Shown piece after piece: positions 5,902 through 12,390 of a stretch of 25,427 nt of DNA. The stretch spans positions 1 through 25,427 of the forward strand of contig DASVTY010000050.1 in assembly GCA_036387315.1 (NCBI GenBank), written 5' to 3'. Positions within the stretch are counted from its first letter, which is position 1. Each line of letters begins with the position of its first letter. A program made the position numbers and the translations under genes. Origin of the DNA: JALZCH01 sp036387315 (GTDB lineage Bacteria > Acidobacteriota > Blastocatellia > Pyrinomonadales > Pyrinomonadaceae). The notes beneath the pieces were generated by a model. That model searched no databases. It was not told the DNA's origin and saw only the letters and a program-made list of their open reading frames with translations.

Positions 5902-8556
5902 TTAGTATTTCGCCAAATCCAAAATCGCCTGTTCGACGTTTTCGACCTGCGGCAGAATAAAATCCTCGACCTGCGGCGCGTAAGCGACAAACGTATCGGT
6001 TGCGCCGATTCTTTTCACCGGAGCGTCGAGATATTCGAACAATTCTTCGGAAATCCGCGCGGCGATTTCCGCTCCGTAGCCCCACGACAAAGAATCTTCG
6101 TGCGCGACGATCACGCGATTCGTGCGTTTGACCGATTCGGCAATCGCTTCCCAATCGTAAGGAACAAGAGTGCGAAGATCAATAATTTCGGCTTCGATTC
6201 CGTGTTCCTGCGCCGCTTTTTTCGCCGCCACAAATGAACGCTGAACGAGCGCGCCGTAAGTGATAATCGTCAAATCTTTGCCGGGACGCACCGTTTTAGC
6301 TTTGCCGAACGGAATCAAAAAGCCGTCGGGCGGATACTGCGATTTGTTGTAAGCCTGACGATAAAGATGTTTGTGTTCGAGAAACAAAACCGGATCGTCG
6401 CAGCGAATCGCGGTTCTCAGCAAACCGTTTGCGTCGAGCGCGTTTGACGGGTAAACAATTCGGATTCCGGGCGTATGCGAAAAGATTGTCGTTCCCGATT
6501 GCGAGTGATAAATCGCGCCGCCTTTGAGATAACCGCCGACCGGAACGCGCATCACGACCGGACATTTCCAATCGCCGTCAGAACGCCAGCGCATTGTCGC
6601 CAATTCGTTGCGGATTTGGTGATAAGCCGGGAAAATGTAATCGAAAAATTGAATTTCAACGACCGGCTTTAAACCGCGCGTCGCCATTCCGATGGCGCGA
6701 CCCACGATATTTGCTTCCGCAAGCGGCGAATTGAAAACGCGCGCCGAACCGAATTTGCGCTGTAGATTTGCCGTAACTTTGAAAACGCCGCCTTTGCCTT
6801 TGACCGTTTCAAGATATTCTTCGCGCGAAACGTCCGCCACGTCTTCTCCGAACACAATGATTCGCTCGTCACGAGCCATTTCTTCGTGCATACAACGATT
6901 GATAAGATCAACCATCGTTCCGGCGTTGCCCGACAATTCAGCCGTTTCTTCAGTGTCGAAAAGCGCCCGATCTGTCGGATCAATCTCTTCGGAATAAACA
7001 TTTCGGTAAGCCGAATCCGGCGCAGGCTGGGGCATTGCAAGCGCGCGGTCGGCAGCCTCGTTGATCTCGCTCTCGACGGCTTCGCGCAAAGTCTGCAATT
7101 CTTCCGACGAAGCAAAACCGTTTTCCATCAAAAGCTCGGCGAAGGTTTTAATCGGATCGCGCTGGGCTTCCTCGTTGCGTTCTTCTTCGGGGCGATAAAG
7201 CTTTTCATCGTCCGACAAGCTGTGTGAATACGGACGAATCACTTTTCCGTGAACAAACGAGGGACCTTTTCGCTCGCGGCAATATTGCACGGCGCGTTTG
7301 AAAGTTTCGTAACTTTCGAGCGGATTCGTGCCGTCGCATTTTTGAATGTAGAGATTCGGAAAACCCGAAACGACTTTTGAAATATCGCCGCCAGCCGTGT
7401 TGACTTCGACCGGAACCGAAATCGCGTAACCGTTATCTTCGACGACAAAAACCACCGGCAATTTTAAATTGCAAGCCGTGTTCAATGCTTCCCAAAACTC
7501 GCCTTCGCTCGTTGTGCCGTCGCCGACCGACATCCAGACGACTTCATCGCCTTTAAATCCGGTCACTTTGTCCTGCAATTCTTTGACGAGCGAAGCGCGG
7601 TACGTTGCTTCCGCCGCGCCGACCGCCTGCAAAGCCTGCGTTCCGGTTGGGCTGGATGACGAAGGAACATTCAATTTAACGTGTCCCCAGTGCGAAGGCA
7701 TTTGACGCCCGTGCGAGCTTGGATCGGCTTCCGCGCCGACGCTCGCCAAAAACATTTCATACGCGGTCATCCCGATTTGCAGCATCAGCGCACGGTCTCG
7801 ATAATATGGATAAAACCAATCGTATCCGGGCTTAAATGCCATTCCAGCGCCGACGAGCAGAGCTTCGTGACCGACGCCGTTGATTTGGAAAAAGACTTTG
7901 TTCTGATTTTTAAGCTGAATTTCCTTGTCGTCAATTTTCCGCGCCAGATACATCGTGCGATAAATCGCCAGCATCGTTTCGCGGTCGAGAAAACCGTTCG
8001 CGCTCGGTTGTTCCTGAGTTTGAATCGCCGTTGATTGTTGCTGATCCAACTGAGGCTCCGGCTGTTTTTTTGAGCGTGTGGTTTTCGCCGCTTTGCCGTT
8101 TGTTTTGGCGATTTCACCCTCTGCGGGTGATTTAGCGGTCGGAGCTGCAAGACCTGCGCGCTTCAAAACTTCCGCTTCATCCAGCGAAAAAGCTCTGGCA
8201 AACGCGGTGGCTGTCGCTTGTTTGGTTCCGCTGTCGCCTTTTTCGATTCTGGCGAGTTGATTAACGTGAATCCCGATGGTTTGCGCCGCGCGAGCCTGTG
8301 TTAAACCTCTGGCTTCTCGTTCACTTCTTAACCACGCGCCGAATTCGCTTTTCGGCGTTGTTGATGCTCCGTCCGGCTGCTCCTGAGCCGGCGGCGGCGC
8401 AATCACCGTGCTGTCTTTCGCTTCAGCGGCTTGTTCCTCGTTTTTTTTACTTATTTTTTGTTTCGCTTTTTTAGTCGTCTCTTCTAATGTTTGAATTGAT
8501 TCCCGCTCTCTGGTTTTCGCACGAGTCGCGCGAGATTTTTTGGTTGCTGCTTCCAT
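5902..8556 (-). CDS. XRE-type HTH domain fused to 2-oxoacid dehydrogenase E1 alpha and E1 beta
   Basis: 884 residues in one uninterrupted frame. Residues 1-70 are basic and low-complexity. 71-136 is a Cro/C1-type helix-turn-helix ('FGAWLRSEREARGLTQARAA', then 'GIHVNQLARIEKG'). 137-188 is an Ala/Lys/Gln linker. 190-505 is E1 alpha, with the thiamine-diphosphate motif G345-D346-G347 to N375 and 'SHSLSDDEKLYR' (444-455), typical of branched-chain E1. 545-884 is E1 beta, with 'FGEDVAD', 'PLAEANIVG' (E614 probable TPP Glu) and 'AIYHSQSG'. Ordinary E1 alpha would begin near residue 190. The enzyme should decarboxylate a branched 2-oxoacid (or pyruvate) and acylate an E2 not encoded here. The ATG has AGAGGA 8 nt upstream. 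The HTH is not a neighbouring gene read through: there is no stop or frameshift. Fused alpha-beta E1s are known; I do not recall one with an HTH. Confidence 0.93.
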   Translation of the reverse strand: MEAATKKSRATRAKTRERESIQTLEETTKKAKQKISKKNEEQAAEAKDSTVIAPPPAQEQPDGASTTPKSEFGAWLRSEREARGLTQARAAQTIGIHVNQLARIEKGDSGTKQATATAFARAFSLDEAEVLKRAGLAAPTAKSPAEGEIAKTNGKAAKTTRSKKQPEPQLDQQQSTAIQTQEQPSANGFLDRETMLAIYRTMYLARKIDDKEIQLKNQNKVFFQINGVGHEALLVGAGMAFKPGYDWFYPYYRDRALMLQIGMTAYEMFLASVGAEADPSSHGRQMPSHWGHVKLNVPSSSSPTGTQALQAVGAAEATYRASLVKELQDKVTGFKGDEVVWMSVGDGTTSEGEFWEALNTACNLKLPVVFVVEDNGYAISVPVEVNTAGGDISKVVSGFPNLYIQKCDGTNPLESYETFKRAVQYCRERKGPSFVHGKVIRPYSHSLSDDEKLYRPEEERNEEAQRDPIKTFAELLMENGFASSEELQTLREAVESEINEAADRALAMPQPAPDSAYRNVYSEEIDPTDRALFDTEETAELSGNAGTMVDLINRCMHEEMARDERIIVFGEDVADVSREEYLETVKGKGGVFKVTANLQRKFGSARVFNSPLAEANIVGRAIGMATRGLKPVVEIQFFDYIFPAYHQIRNELATMRWRSDGDWKCPVVMRVPVGGYLKGGAIYHSQSGTTIFSHTPGIRIVYPSNALDANGLLRTAIRCDDPVLFLEHKHLYRQAYNKSQYPPDGFLIPFGKAKTVRPGKDLTIITYGALVQRSFVAAKKAAQEHGIEAEIIDLRTLVPYDWEAIAESVKRTNRVIVAHEDSLSWGYGAEIAARISEELFEYLDAPVKRIGATDTFVAYAPQVEDFILPQVENVEQAILDLAKY

Positions 8557-8587
8557 TATAAAATCCTCTGTTTACGATAAAAAAATA

Positions 8588-8597
8588 TGATTAATCA
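8588..8597. promoter_or_regulatory. Perfect 10-bp palindrome TGATTAATCA, possible operator
   Basis: TGATTAATCA is self-complementary. It lies 32 nt upstream of the E1 fusion ATG and just downstream of the predicted -10, covering the predicted transcription start. Because the E1 protein carries an XRE-type domain, this is a candidate site for autoregulation. That role is inference only; AT-rich 10-mers can occur by chance. Confidence 0.3.
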
Positions 8598-8604
8598 AAA
8601 GGCA

Positions 8605-8633
8605 ATACTAACCTTTTAAGCCGAAAAATCCAA
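8605..8633 (-). promoter_or_regulatory. Possible promoter of the E1 fusion gene
   Basis: On the minus strand TTGGAT (8633-8628) and TAGTAT (8610-8605) are separated by 17 nt. The same stretch contains AAAAGG...CCTTTT, a weak hairpin that could also reduce read-through from the upstream TPR gene. The call is tentative. Confidence 0.3.
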
Positions 8634-8647
8634 CAGCCTCAATCCGC

Positions 8648-8968
8648 TCAATCGTCTGCGTAATCAAGCTCAAGCGTCATTCGATAATCCTGCGCCATCG
8701 AAGGATGTCCGTGTTTGTTCGACACTTCGATTCCGCGTTCCAGAGCCGCTTTTGCTTTTTCGCGCTCGCCCTGTTTTTCATAAGCCTTTGCAAGCATTCC
8801 GTAAGCCGCGCCTTCATCGTCGGCTTGATTTAAATAATTTTCCAGAGCCGGAATTGCGTTGTCGTAATCTTCCGCTTTGAGATATTCGTTCGCCAGCCCG
8901 AACTGCACAAGCGTGTTCGCCGGGTCTGATTCCAACATTTGTTTAAAAACTTCGATTCTGTTTGTCAT
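8648..8968 (-). CDS. Small tetratricopeptide-repeat protein
   Basis: 106 residues, with about two to three TPR units: 'DPANTLVQFGLANEYLKAED' (helix pair), then 'DNAIPALENYLNQADDEGAA', then 'YGMLAKAYEKQGEREKAKAA'. There is no signal peptide or membrane segment, so it is cytosolic. TPRs scaffold protein contacts; the partner is not known. The start at 8966-8968 (M-T-N-R-I-E-V-F) gives the TPR fold from its first helix. The frame is open for another 59 codons upstream, but that part overlaps the preceding gene and is unlike any domain. Only two nucleotides separate it from the stop of the upstream gene, so it is translated as the last gene of the VapBC-GNAT-nucleotidyltransferase run, before the E1 gene 91 nt further on. 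Confidence 0.85.
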   Translation of the reverse strand: MTNRIEVFKQMLESDPANTLVQFGLANEYLKAEDYDNAIPALENYLNQADDEGAAYGMLAKAYEKQGEREKAKAALERGIEVSNKHGHPSMAQDYRMTLELDYADD

Positions 8969-8970
8969 TT

Positions 8971-9324
8971 TTAAATTCTTTCCAAAAAATTTTCGAGAAC
9001 AAAAACTTTGCGAATCCGAAACGGCAAAGGGCTTTCGACAATTGCGGTCGCTTTCAGATTTTCCACACCGGAAACAAAATAAGGCTGACGACAAGCCGGA
9101 ACATTTCGCAGCCATTCCGGCGTTTCCAAATTTAATTCGCGGCACAAACTCTCAGCCGTTGCCGCCAGCAAAGCGTCAATTCTTTCATCGCTCATTTCAA
9201 ATGATTCGGCAACGGCTCGCGCATTACGGTTTGCTCGGAAATCATCAACAAAATCGAACAGATGTATTTTCCACCAGCGCGATTCGGCGACGATTTTTTC
9301 CTTTGTTTCCTTGAGCGTTATCAT
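8971..9324 (-). CDS. Small partner protein of the nucleotidyltransferase (unknown function)
   Basis: 117 residues with no signal peptide or membrane segment. The N-terminal half is charged and helical ('ESRWWKIHLFDFVDDFRANR'). The C-terminal part has 'PYFVSGVENLKATAIVESPL' followed by 'PFRIRKVFVLENFLERI'. I recall the C-terminal pattern (E-P-W/Y-F-x-S ... L-x-A-x-A-x-V/A-E-S-P-x-x-F-R-x-R-x-V/I-F-V) from proteins encoded beside DUF6036-type nucleotidyltransferases, some of which carry an extra HTH. This has not been checked by a search. The start codon overlaps the stop of the nucleotidyltransferase gene (ATGA, 9321-9324), so the pair is translationally coupled. A toxin-antitoxin-like role is possible, with either protein as the toxin. 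The function is otherwise unknown. Confidence 0.8.
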   Translation of the reverse strand: MITLKETKEKIVAESRWWKIHLFDFVDDFRANRNARAVAESFEMSDERIDALLAATAESLCRELNLETPEWLRNVPACRQPYFVSGVENLKATAIVESPLPFRIRKVFVLENFLERI

Positions 9325-9830
9325 TTTCGCCGTTCAATCAATTCTTCGAGCAGAAAAACGGTTTCAGGTTTAATTTGTTTGTGCGGGTAAAAATCTGAAA
9401 CCGTTGCCAAAATTTCATCAACCACCTTTAATTGCAGCTTTTCGAGCAAAAATTCGATGTCTTCCAAATCCGAAGTGTCGGCGCGCGCCGCCAAAATTTT
9501 CATTGCCAGCAAATAATCGGCTTCCGGCACAAAAACTTTCAAATACGGCAAATCAAGCAAAATTTCGCGCTCGTGCTGGACGACAAACATTTTTACGCCC
9601 AAATTCAGCCAGCCAACCGGCAAATCGTATTTTTCACCGATTTTATTAGCCGCTCGGCGAATTTCCCGAACCGGCTCAAAAATCGCGTCAACGTCTTTTG
9701 TCGCCGGTCTCGCTTTAAAAGCCAGACACATCACCGCGCCGCCGTAAAGACAAATTTCGCCTTTCACATTAACCGCGCAAAGCTCATCATTCAATTCGCG
9801 CAAATATTTCTCGATTTCTTCCGCCGTCAC
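9321..9830 (-). CDS. Nucleotidyltransferase-fold protein (DUF6036 / AbiEii-like)
   Basis: 169 residues. A minimal nucleotidyltransferase signature is present: 'LYGGAVMCLAF' (G30-G31), then 'RPATKDVDAIF' with T44-K45-D46-V47-D48, the G-G ... D-x-D pattern that binds metal and NTP. 'LPYLKVFVPEADYLLAMKIL' and 'DLEDIEFLLEKL' follow, a layout usual for DUF6036 and AbiEii-like families, where these later helices hold the Lys/Asp pair. The start is GTG (9828-9830); no in-frame ATG precedes it and no Shine-Dalgarno is obvious. It is 17 nt after the acetyltransferase stop and overlaps the next gene by 4 nt. The likely role is NMP transfer to a protein or RNA target, as in nucleotidyltransferase toxins. 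The target is not predictable here, and a non-toxin role is possible. Confidence 0.82.
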   Translation of the reverse strand: MTAEEIEKYLRELNDELCAVNVKGEICLYGGAVMCLAFKARPATKDVDAIFEPVREIRRAANKIGEKYDLPVGWLNLGVKMFVVQHEREILLDLPYLKVFVPEADYLLAMKILAARADTSDLEDIEFLLEKLQLKVVDEILATVSDFYPHKQIKPETVFLLEELIERRK

Positions 9831-9847
9831 AAAATATTGGTTACAAC

Positions 9848-10378
9848 TTAAACATCAACTTTTCGCTGCATTAAAAGATCAGTTTGCGGGTCGCTTCCGA
9901 GTTGGAATACGTGCGAACCGCATTCTTCAAATTTCCATTTGCGATAAAACGCCTGCGCGCGGGGATTGTACTCCCAAACGCCAAGCCACATTACATCGCG
10001 TTCACGCAGTTTAGCTTCGTCCAAACACCGTTGCATCAAAGCCGCGCCGATGCCTTTTCCTAAAAACTTTTGTTCCGAATAAAGCCGACAAAGCTCAATC
10101 GGTCTTTCCGCCGTCACGCCTGGTTCGACGTGATCAAGTAGAAGTTTGGCGTAACCCGCAGTCTCCCCGTCAATTTCGGCAACGAGAAAAATCGCTTTTT
10201 CGTCTTGCAACTCCTTTCCGAGCCGTCGGACGTTAAATGCCTCGTCCATATACGCCTTTAAATCATCCGGCGCGTTTTTCGGATGCTCGGCAAAGGCGTC
10301 GTAAAACGTCCGCCAACTCAAATCGGCGAGCATTTCGGCGTCCTCAATTGCGGCATAACGGATTTTAATTTCTTCCAC
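9848..10378 (-). CDS. GNAT N-acetyltransferase, PaiA-like (spermidine/spermine type)
   Basis: 176 residues with a GNAT fold. Acetyl-CoA-binding motif A is at about 93-115 ('ELCRLYSEQKFLGKGIGAAL', with Q103-x3-G107-K-G109-I-G111-A). Motif B follows with 'WLGVWEYNPRAQAFYRKWKF'. The stretches 'FNVRRLGKEL', 'GVWE-x-N-x-x-A-x-A-F-Y' and the C-terminal 'DPQTDLLM' resemble Bacillus PaiA, a polyamine acetyltransferase, as I remember it. The substrate is inferred only from that resemblance. The start is GTG (10376-10378), directly abutting the stop codon of the acyl-CoA dehydrogenase remnant. It lies 62 nt after vapC and 17 nt before the nucleotidyltransferase gene, so all are probably co-transcribed. 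Confidence 0.85.
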   Translation of the reverse strand: MEEIKIRYAAIEDAEMLADLSWRTFYDAFAEHPKNAPDDLKAYMDEAFNVRRLGKELQDEKAIFLVAEIDGETAGYAKLLLDHVEPGVTAERPIELCRLYSEQKFLGKGIGAALMQRCLDEAKLRERDVMWLGVWEYNPRAQAFYRKWKFEECGSHVFQLGSDPQTDLLMQRKVDV

Positions 10379-10438
10379 TTATTTTCCTGAAATAACCAAT
10401 TTAGCGATTGTTTGAAGCGCTTTGTAAAATGCGCCGAT
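10379..10438 (-). pseudogene. Remnant of an acyl-CoA dehydrogenase C-terminus
   Basis: Minus-strand translation gives IGAFYKALQTIAKLVISGK then TAA. The end of the intact acyl-CoA dehydrogenase at 11095-12276 reads I-G-A-I-Y-E-G-T-S-N-M-Q followed by the same LQTIAKLVISGK and stop. The remnant lacks the five codons T-S-N-M-Q and has Lys in place of the catalytic Glu. The differences inside the shared LQTIAKLVISGK stretch are silent codon changes. There is no start codon or domain upstream: vapC ends two bases before. It is a non-functional fragment marking an ancestral junction between an acyl-CoA dehydrogenase gene and the acetyltransferase gene. Confidence 0.85.
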
Positions 10439-10440
10439 TA

Positions 10441-10821
10441 TTACAGCAATTTAATTCCGTAATGACTAAATTCTATGTCATTTGTCACAATCGGTAAATT
10501 CTCAACTTGTGATTGAGCAACAATAATGCGGTCGAAAGGATCGCGGTGATGAAAGGGCAAAGTTGAAACATGCAAAGCGTGCGCGGGTAAAATCGGTAAA
10601 ACTTCGATATTTTCGACGGCTATTTGTTTAATCACGTCAGCGAGAGGTTTAGCGAGCGTTAATTTGCCGAGACTGATTTTGACGGCAATTTCCCACAGAG
10701 ATGCGATGCTGACAAGAACATCGTTTTGCGAATCGGAAATGATTTGACGGTGCGGCTTTGAAAGTGATTTGTTGCCTTCGAGAAACCAAATCAAAACGTG
10801 CGTGTCAATCAGCAATCGCAT
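10441..10821 (-). CDS. vapC: VapC-type PIN-domain ribonuclease toxin
   Basis: 126 residues, the normal size for the family. The PIN-domain acidic residues are present: D6 in 'LLIDTHVLIW', E44 in 'ASLWEIAVK', D94 and D97 in 'HHRDPFDR', and D115 in 'IVTNDIEF'. These coordinate Mg2+ for RNA cleavage, classically of tRNA or rRNA. 'PFHHRDPFDRIIVAQ' is typical of the COG3744-type subgroup. The ATG at 10819-10821 shares one base with the antitoxin stop (TAATG), so the two are coupled and the toxin follows its antitoxin, the usual order. The stop is next to the acyl-CoA dehydrogenase remnant, so the cassette's downstream edge appears to lie there. Confidence 0.93.
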   Translation of the reverse strand: MRLLIDTHVLIWFLEGNKSLSKPHRQIISDSQNDVLVSIASLWEIAVKISLGKLTLAKPLADVIKQIAVENIEVLPILPAHALHVSTLPFHHRDPFDRIIVAQSQVENLPIVTNDIEFSHYGIKLL

Positions 10822-11021
10822 TACATATAGTCCTTAAAATCTTTGAGCGGAGCGTCAAAATCATCGGCAATATGTTTTACCAAACCTTTCATACTGCCGA
10901 ATTTGCGATCTTTGCGTTTTGGCTTTTCATTTTTTTCCACTCTGATCAGATTTAAATTAGCCAAATCATCCAGCAAAACTTTCGCCTTCGGCTCTAAAAT
11001 TTCGACCGTGTAAGTTTCCAT
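10821..11021 (-). CDS. Antitoxin of the VapC toxin (DUF2281-like)
   Basis: 66 residues. The N-terminus 'METYTVEILEPKAKVLLDDL' is followed by a basic linker and the C-terminal 'GLVKHIADDFDAPLKDFKDY'. The 'F-G-S-M-K-G-L-V ... D-D-F-D-x-P-L-x-D-F-K' end is the pattern I associate with DUF2281 antitoxins, in which the acidic tail blocks the PIN active site. The gene is directly upstream of vapC with a 1-nt overlap. The ATG is at 11019-11021; no clear Shine-Dalgarno precedes it. A classic AbrB or RHH fold is not evident, so whether it binds its own promoter is uncertain. Confidence 0.88.
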   Translation of the reverse strand: METYTVEILEPKAKVLLDDLANLNLIRVEKNEKPKRKDRKFGSMKGLVKHIADDFDAPLKDFKDYM

Positions 11022-11034
11022 AAACGAACTTTAG

Positions 11035-11080
11035 CATAAAAAACGCGAAGACTTTTAACGAAATCTTCGCGTTTTTTATG
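11035..11080 (-). terminator. Rho-independent terminator after the acyl-CoA dehydrogenase
   Basis: A perfect 17-bp stem (11035-11051 with 11064-11080) has a 12-nt loop. The GC core ACGCGAAGA is flanked by a six-A and six-T run. It lies about 15 nt beyond the acyl-CoA dehydrogenase stop on the minus strand and just before the antitoxin ATG (11021), so vapBC needs its own promoter or read-through. Confidence 0.85.
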
Positions 11081-11094
11081 GAATATAGCCGCAG

Positions 11095-12276
11095 TTATTT
11101 CCCTGAAATAACTAACTTAGCGATTGTTTGAAGCTGCATATTCGACGTGCCTTCGTAAATCGCTCCGATTTTCGAGTCGCGCCAGAATTTTTCGACCGGA
11201 TAATCTTTGACGTAACCGTAGCCGCCGTAAAGCTCAATCGCTTTGGACGAGATTTTTTCAGCCGTGCGCGACGAATAAAGTTTTGCCATCGCGGCTTCTT
11301 TGACGAAGGATTTTCCTGCGTCTTTCAAACGCGCGGCGTTATAGACCATCAGACGCGCGGCTTCGAGTTCGACAGCCATTTCGGCTAATTGAAATTGAAC
11401 GGCTTGAAAGTCGTTGATTTTTTTGCCGAATTGCTCGCGTTCGGACGTGTATTTCAAAGCGGCTTCAAACGCGCCGCGAGCGATTCCGACCATTTGGGCG
11501 CCGATTCCGATGCGTCCTTCGTTCAAAGTTTCAATCGAGATTTTATAGCCTTTGCCGACTTCGCCCAAAACGTTTTCTTTCGGGACGCGGCAGTTTTCCA
11601 TAATCAATTCGGTCGTCGAGCTGGCGCGAATTCCCAATTTGTCTTCTTTTTTGCCGACCGAAAAGCCTTCAAAACTCTTTTCGACCAGAAAAGCCGTAAT
11701 TCCTTTGTAGCCTTGTTCAGGCGCGATATTGGCGAAAACGATAAAGATTTCGGCTTCATTGCCGTTCGTGATCCAGAGCTTTTGCCCGTTCAATTCGTAA
11801 TAATCGCCTTTGTCAGCGGCGCGAGTTTTTAATGCAAATGCGTCCGAACCGGAAGCGGCTTCGCTCAAAGCATAAGCGCCGACTTTCGATTCAGCCATTT
11901 GTCCCAGATATTTTTTCTTTTGTTCTTCCGAAGCCCAGCGTAAAAGGGCGTTTGCGACGAGCGTGTTTTGCACGTCAACGAAAACGGCAGTCGAAGCGTC
12001 AACGCGCGCCAATTCTTCAATCGCCAAAATCGCGTTGAAAAACGTCGAACCCGCGCCGCCGTATTCGTCGGGCGTTTCAATCGCCATCAAACCCAATTCA
12101 AAGCATTGACGAATCAAATCTGCGTCCAATTTTCCGGCGTGTTCCATCGCTTCGACTCGCGGGCGGACTTCGCCTTCGGCGAATTCTCTGACGGAGGCGC
12201 GGAAAAAAGATTCTTCTTCGGTTAAATCCGTGAGAGCCGGATTCGTCGTTTCGCGTTCTAAAGCTGCTGCGTTCAT
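11095..12276 (-). CDS. Short/branched-chain acyl-CoA dehydrogenase
   Basis: 393 residues from the ATG at 12274-12276, the usual family length. Segments in order: an N-terminal helical domain ('FFRASVREFAEGEVRP', 'PDEYGGAGSTFFNAILAIEE'), then FAD/substrate stretches ('YALSEAASGSDAFALKTRA', 'LWITNGNEAEIFIVFA'), then the C-terminal domain with 'RIGIGAQMVGIARGAFEAAL', 'REQFGKKINDFQAVQFQLAE' and 'YGGYGYVKDYPVEKFWRD'. The catalytic base is E375 in 'AIYEGTSNMQ'. The closest family I recognise is ACADSB-type (2-methylbutyryl/isobutyryl-CoA) dehydrogenase, with 'VDASTAVF' and 'NTL'. It passes electrons to ETF. AAGGGA lies 10 nt before this ATG; an upstream TTG extension of 13 codons is rejected. Function fits with the E1 gene nearby: valine/isoleucine oxidation. 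A strong terminator follows. Confidence 0.93.
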   Translation of the reverse strand: MNAAALERETTNPALTDLTEEESFFRASVREFAEGEVRPRVEAMEHAGKLDADLIRQCFELGLMAIETPDEYGGAGSTFFNAILAIEELARVDASTAVFVDVQNTLVANALLRWASEEQKKKYLGQMAESKVGAYALSEAASGSDAFALKTRAADKGDYYELNGQKLWITNGNEAEIFIVFANIAPEQGYKGITAFLVEKSFEGFSVGKKEDKLGIRASSTTELIMENCRVPKENVLGEVGKGYKISIETLNEGRIGIGAQMVGIARGAFEAALKYTSEREQFGKKINDFQAVQFQLAEMAVELEAARLMVYNAARLKDAGKSFVKEAAMAKLYSSRTAEKISSKAIELYGGYGYVKDYPVEKFWRDSKIGAIYEGTSNMQLQTIAKLVISGK

Positions 12277-12390
12277 TTTTCGGTTTCCCTTGTTAGATTT
12301 TATTAAATTGAGCAAAATAGAATGATAAATTACCGTGCGCGAAACGTAAAATTTGCCTCACGGATGAAACTGCGCCAAAAGCGATTTGCG

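Noticed and set aside
5896..6237. Plus-strand frames antisense to the E1 gene (also 6692-6997, 7681-8034)
   Set aside because: They are mirror frames of a strongly conserved gene, with Arg/Phe-rich shadow composition and no ribosome site.
8971..11021. A full anti-phage defence island
   Set aside because: Only VapBC and an NTase pair are present; there is no restriction, CBASS, retron, Argonaute or helicase-nuclease gene to support the label.
12277..12315. TTG-initiated extension of the acyl-CoA dehydrogenase
   Set aside because: The extra 13 codons have no family match, while AAGGGA correctly precedes the ATG at 12276.
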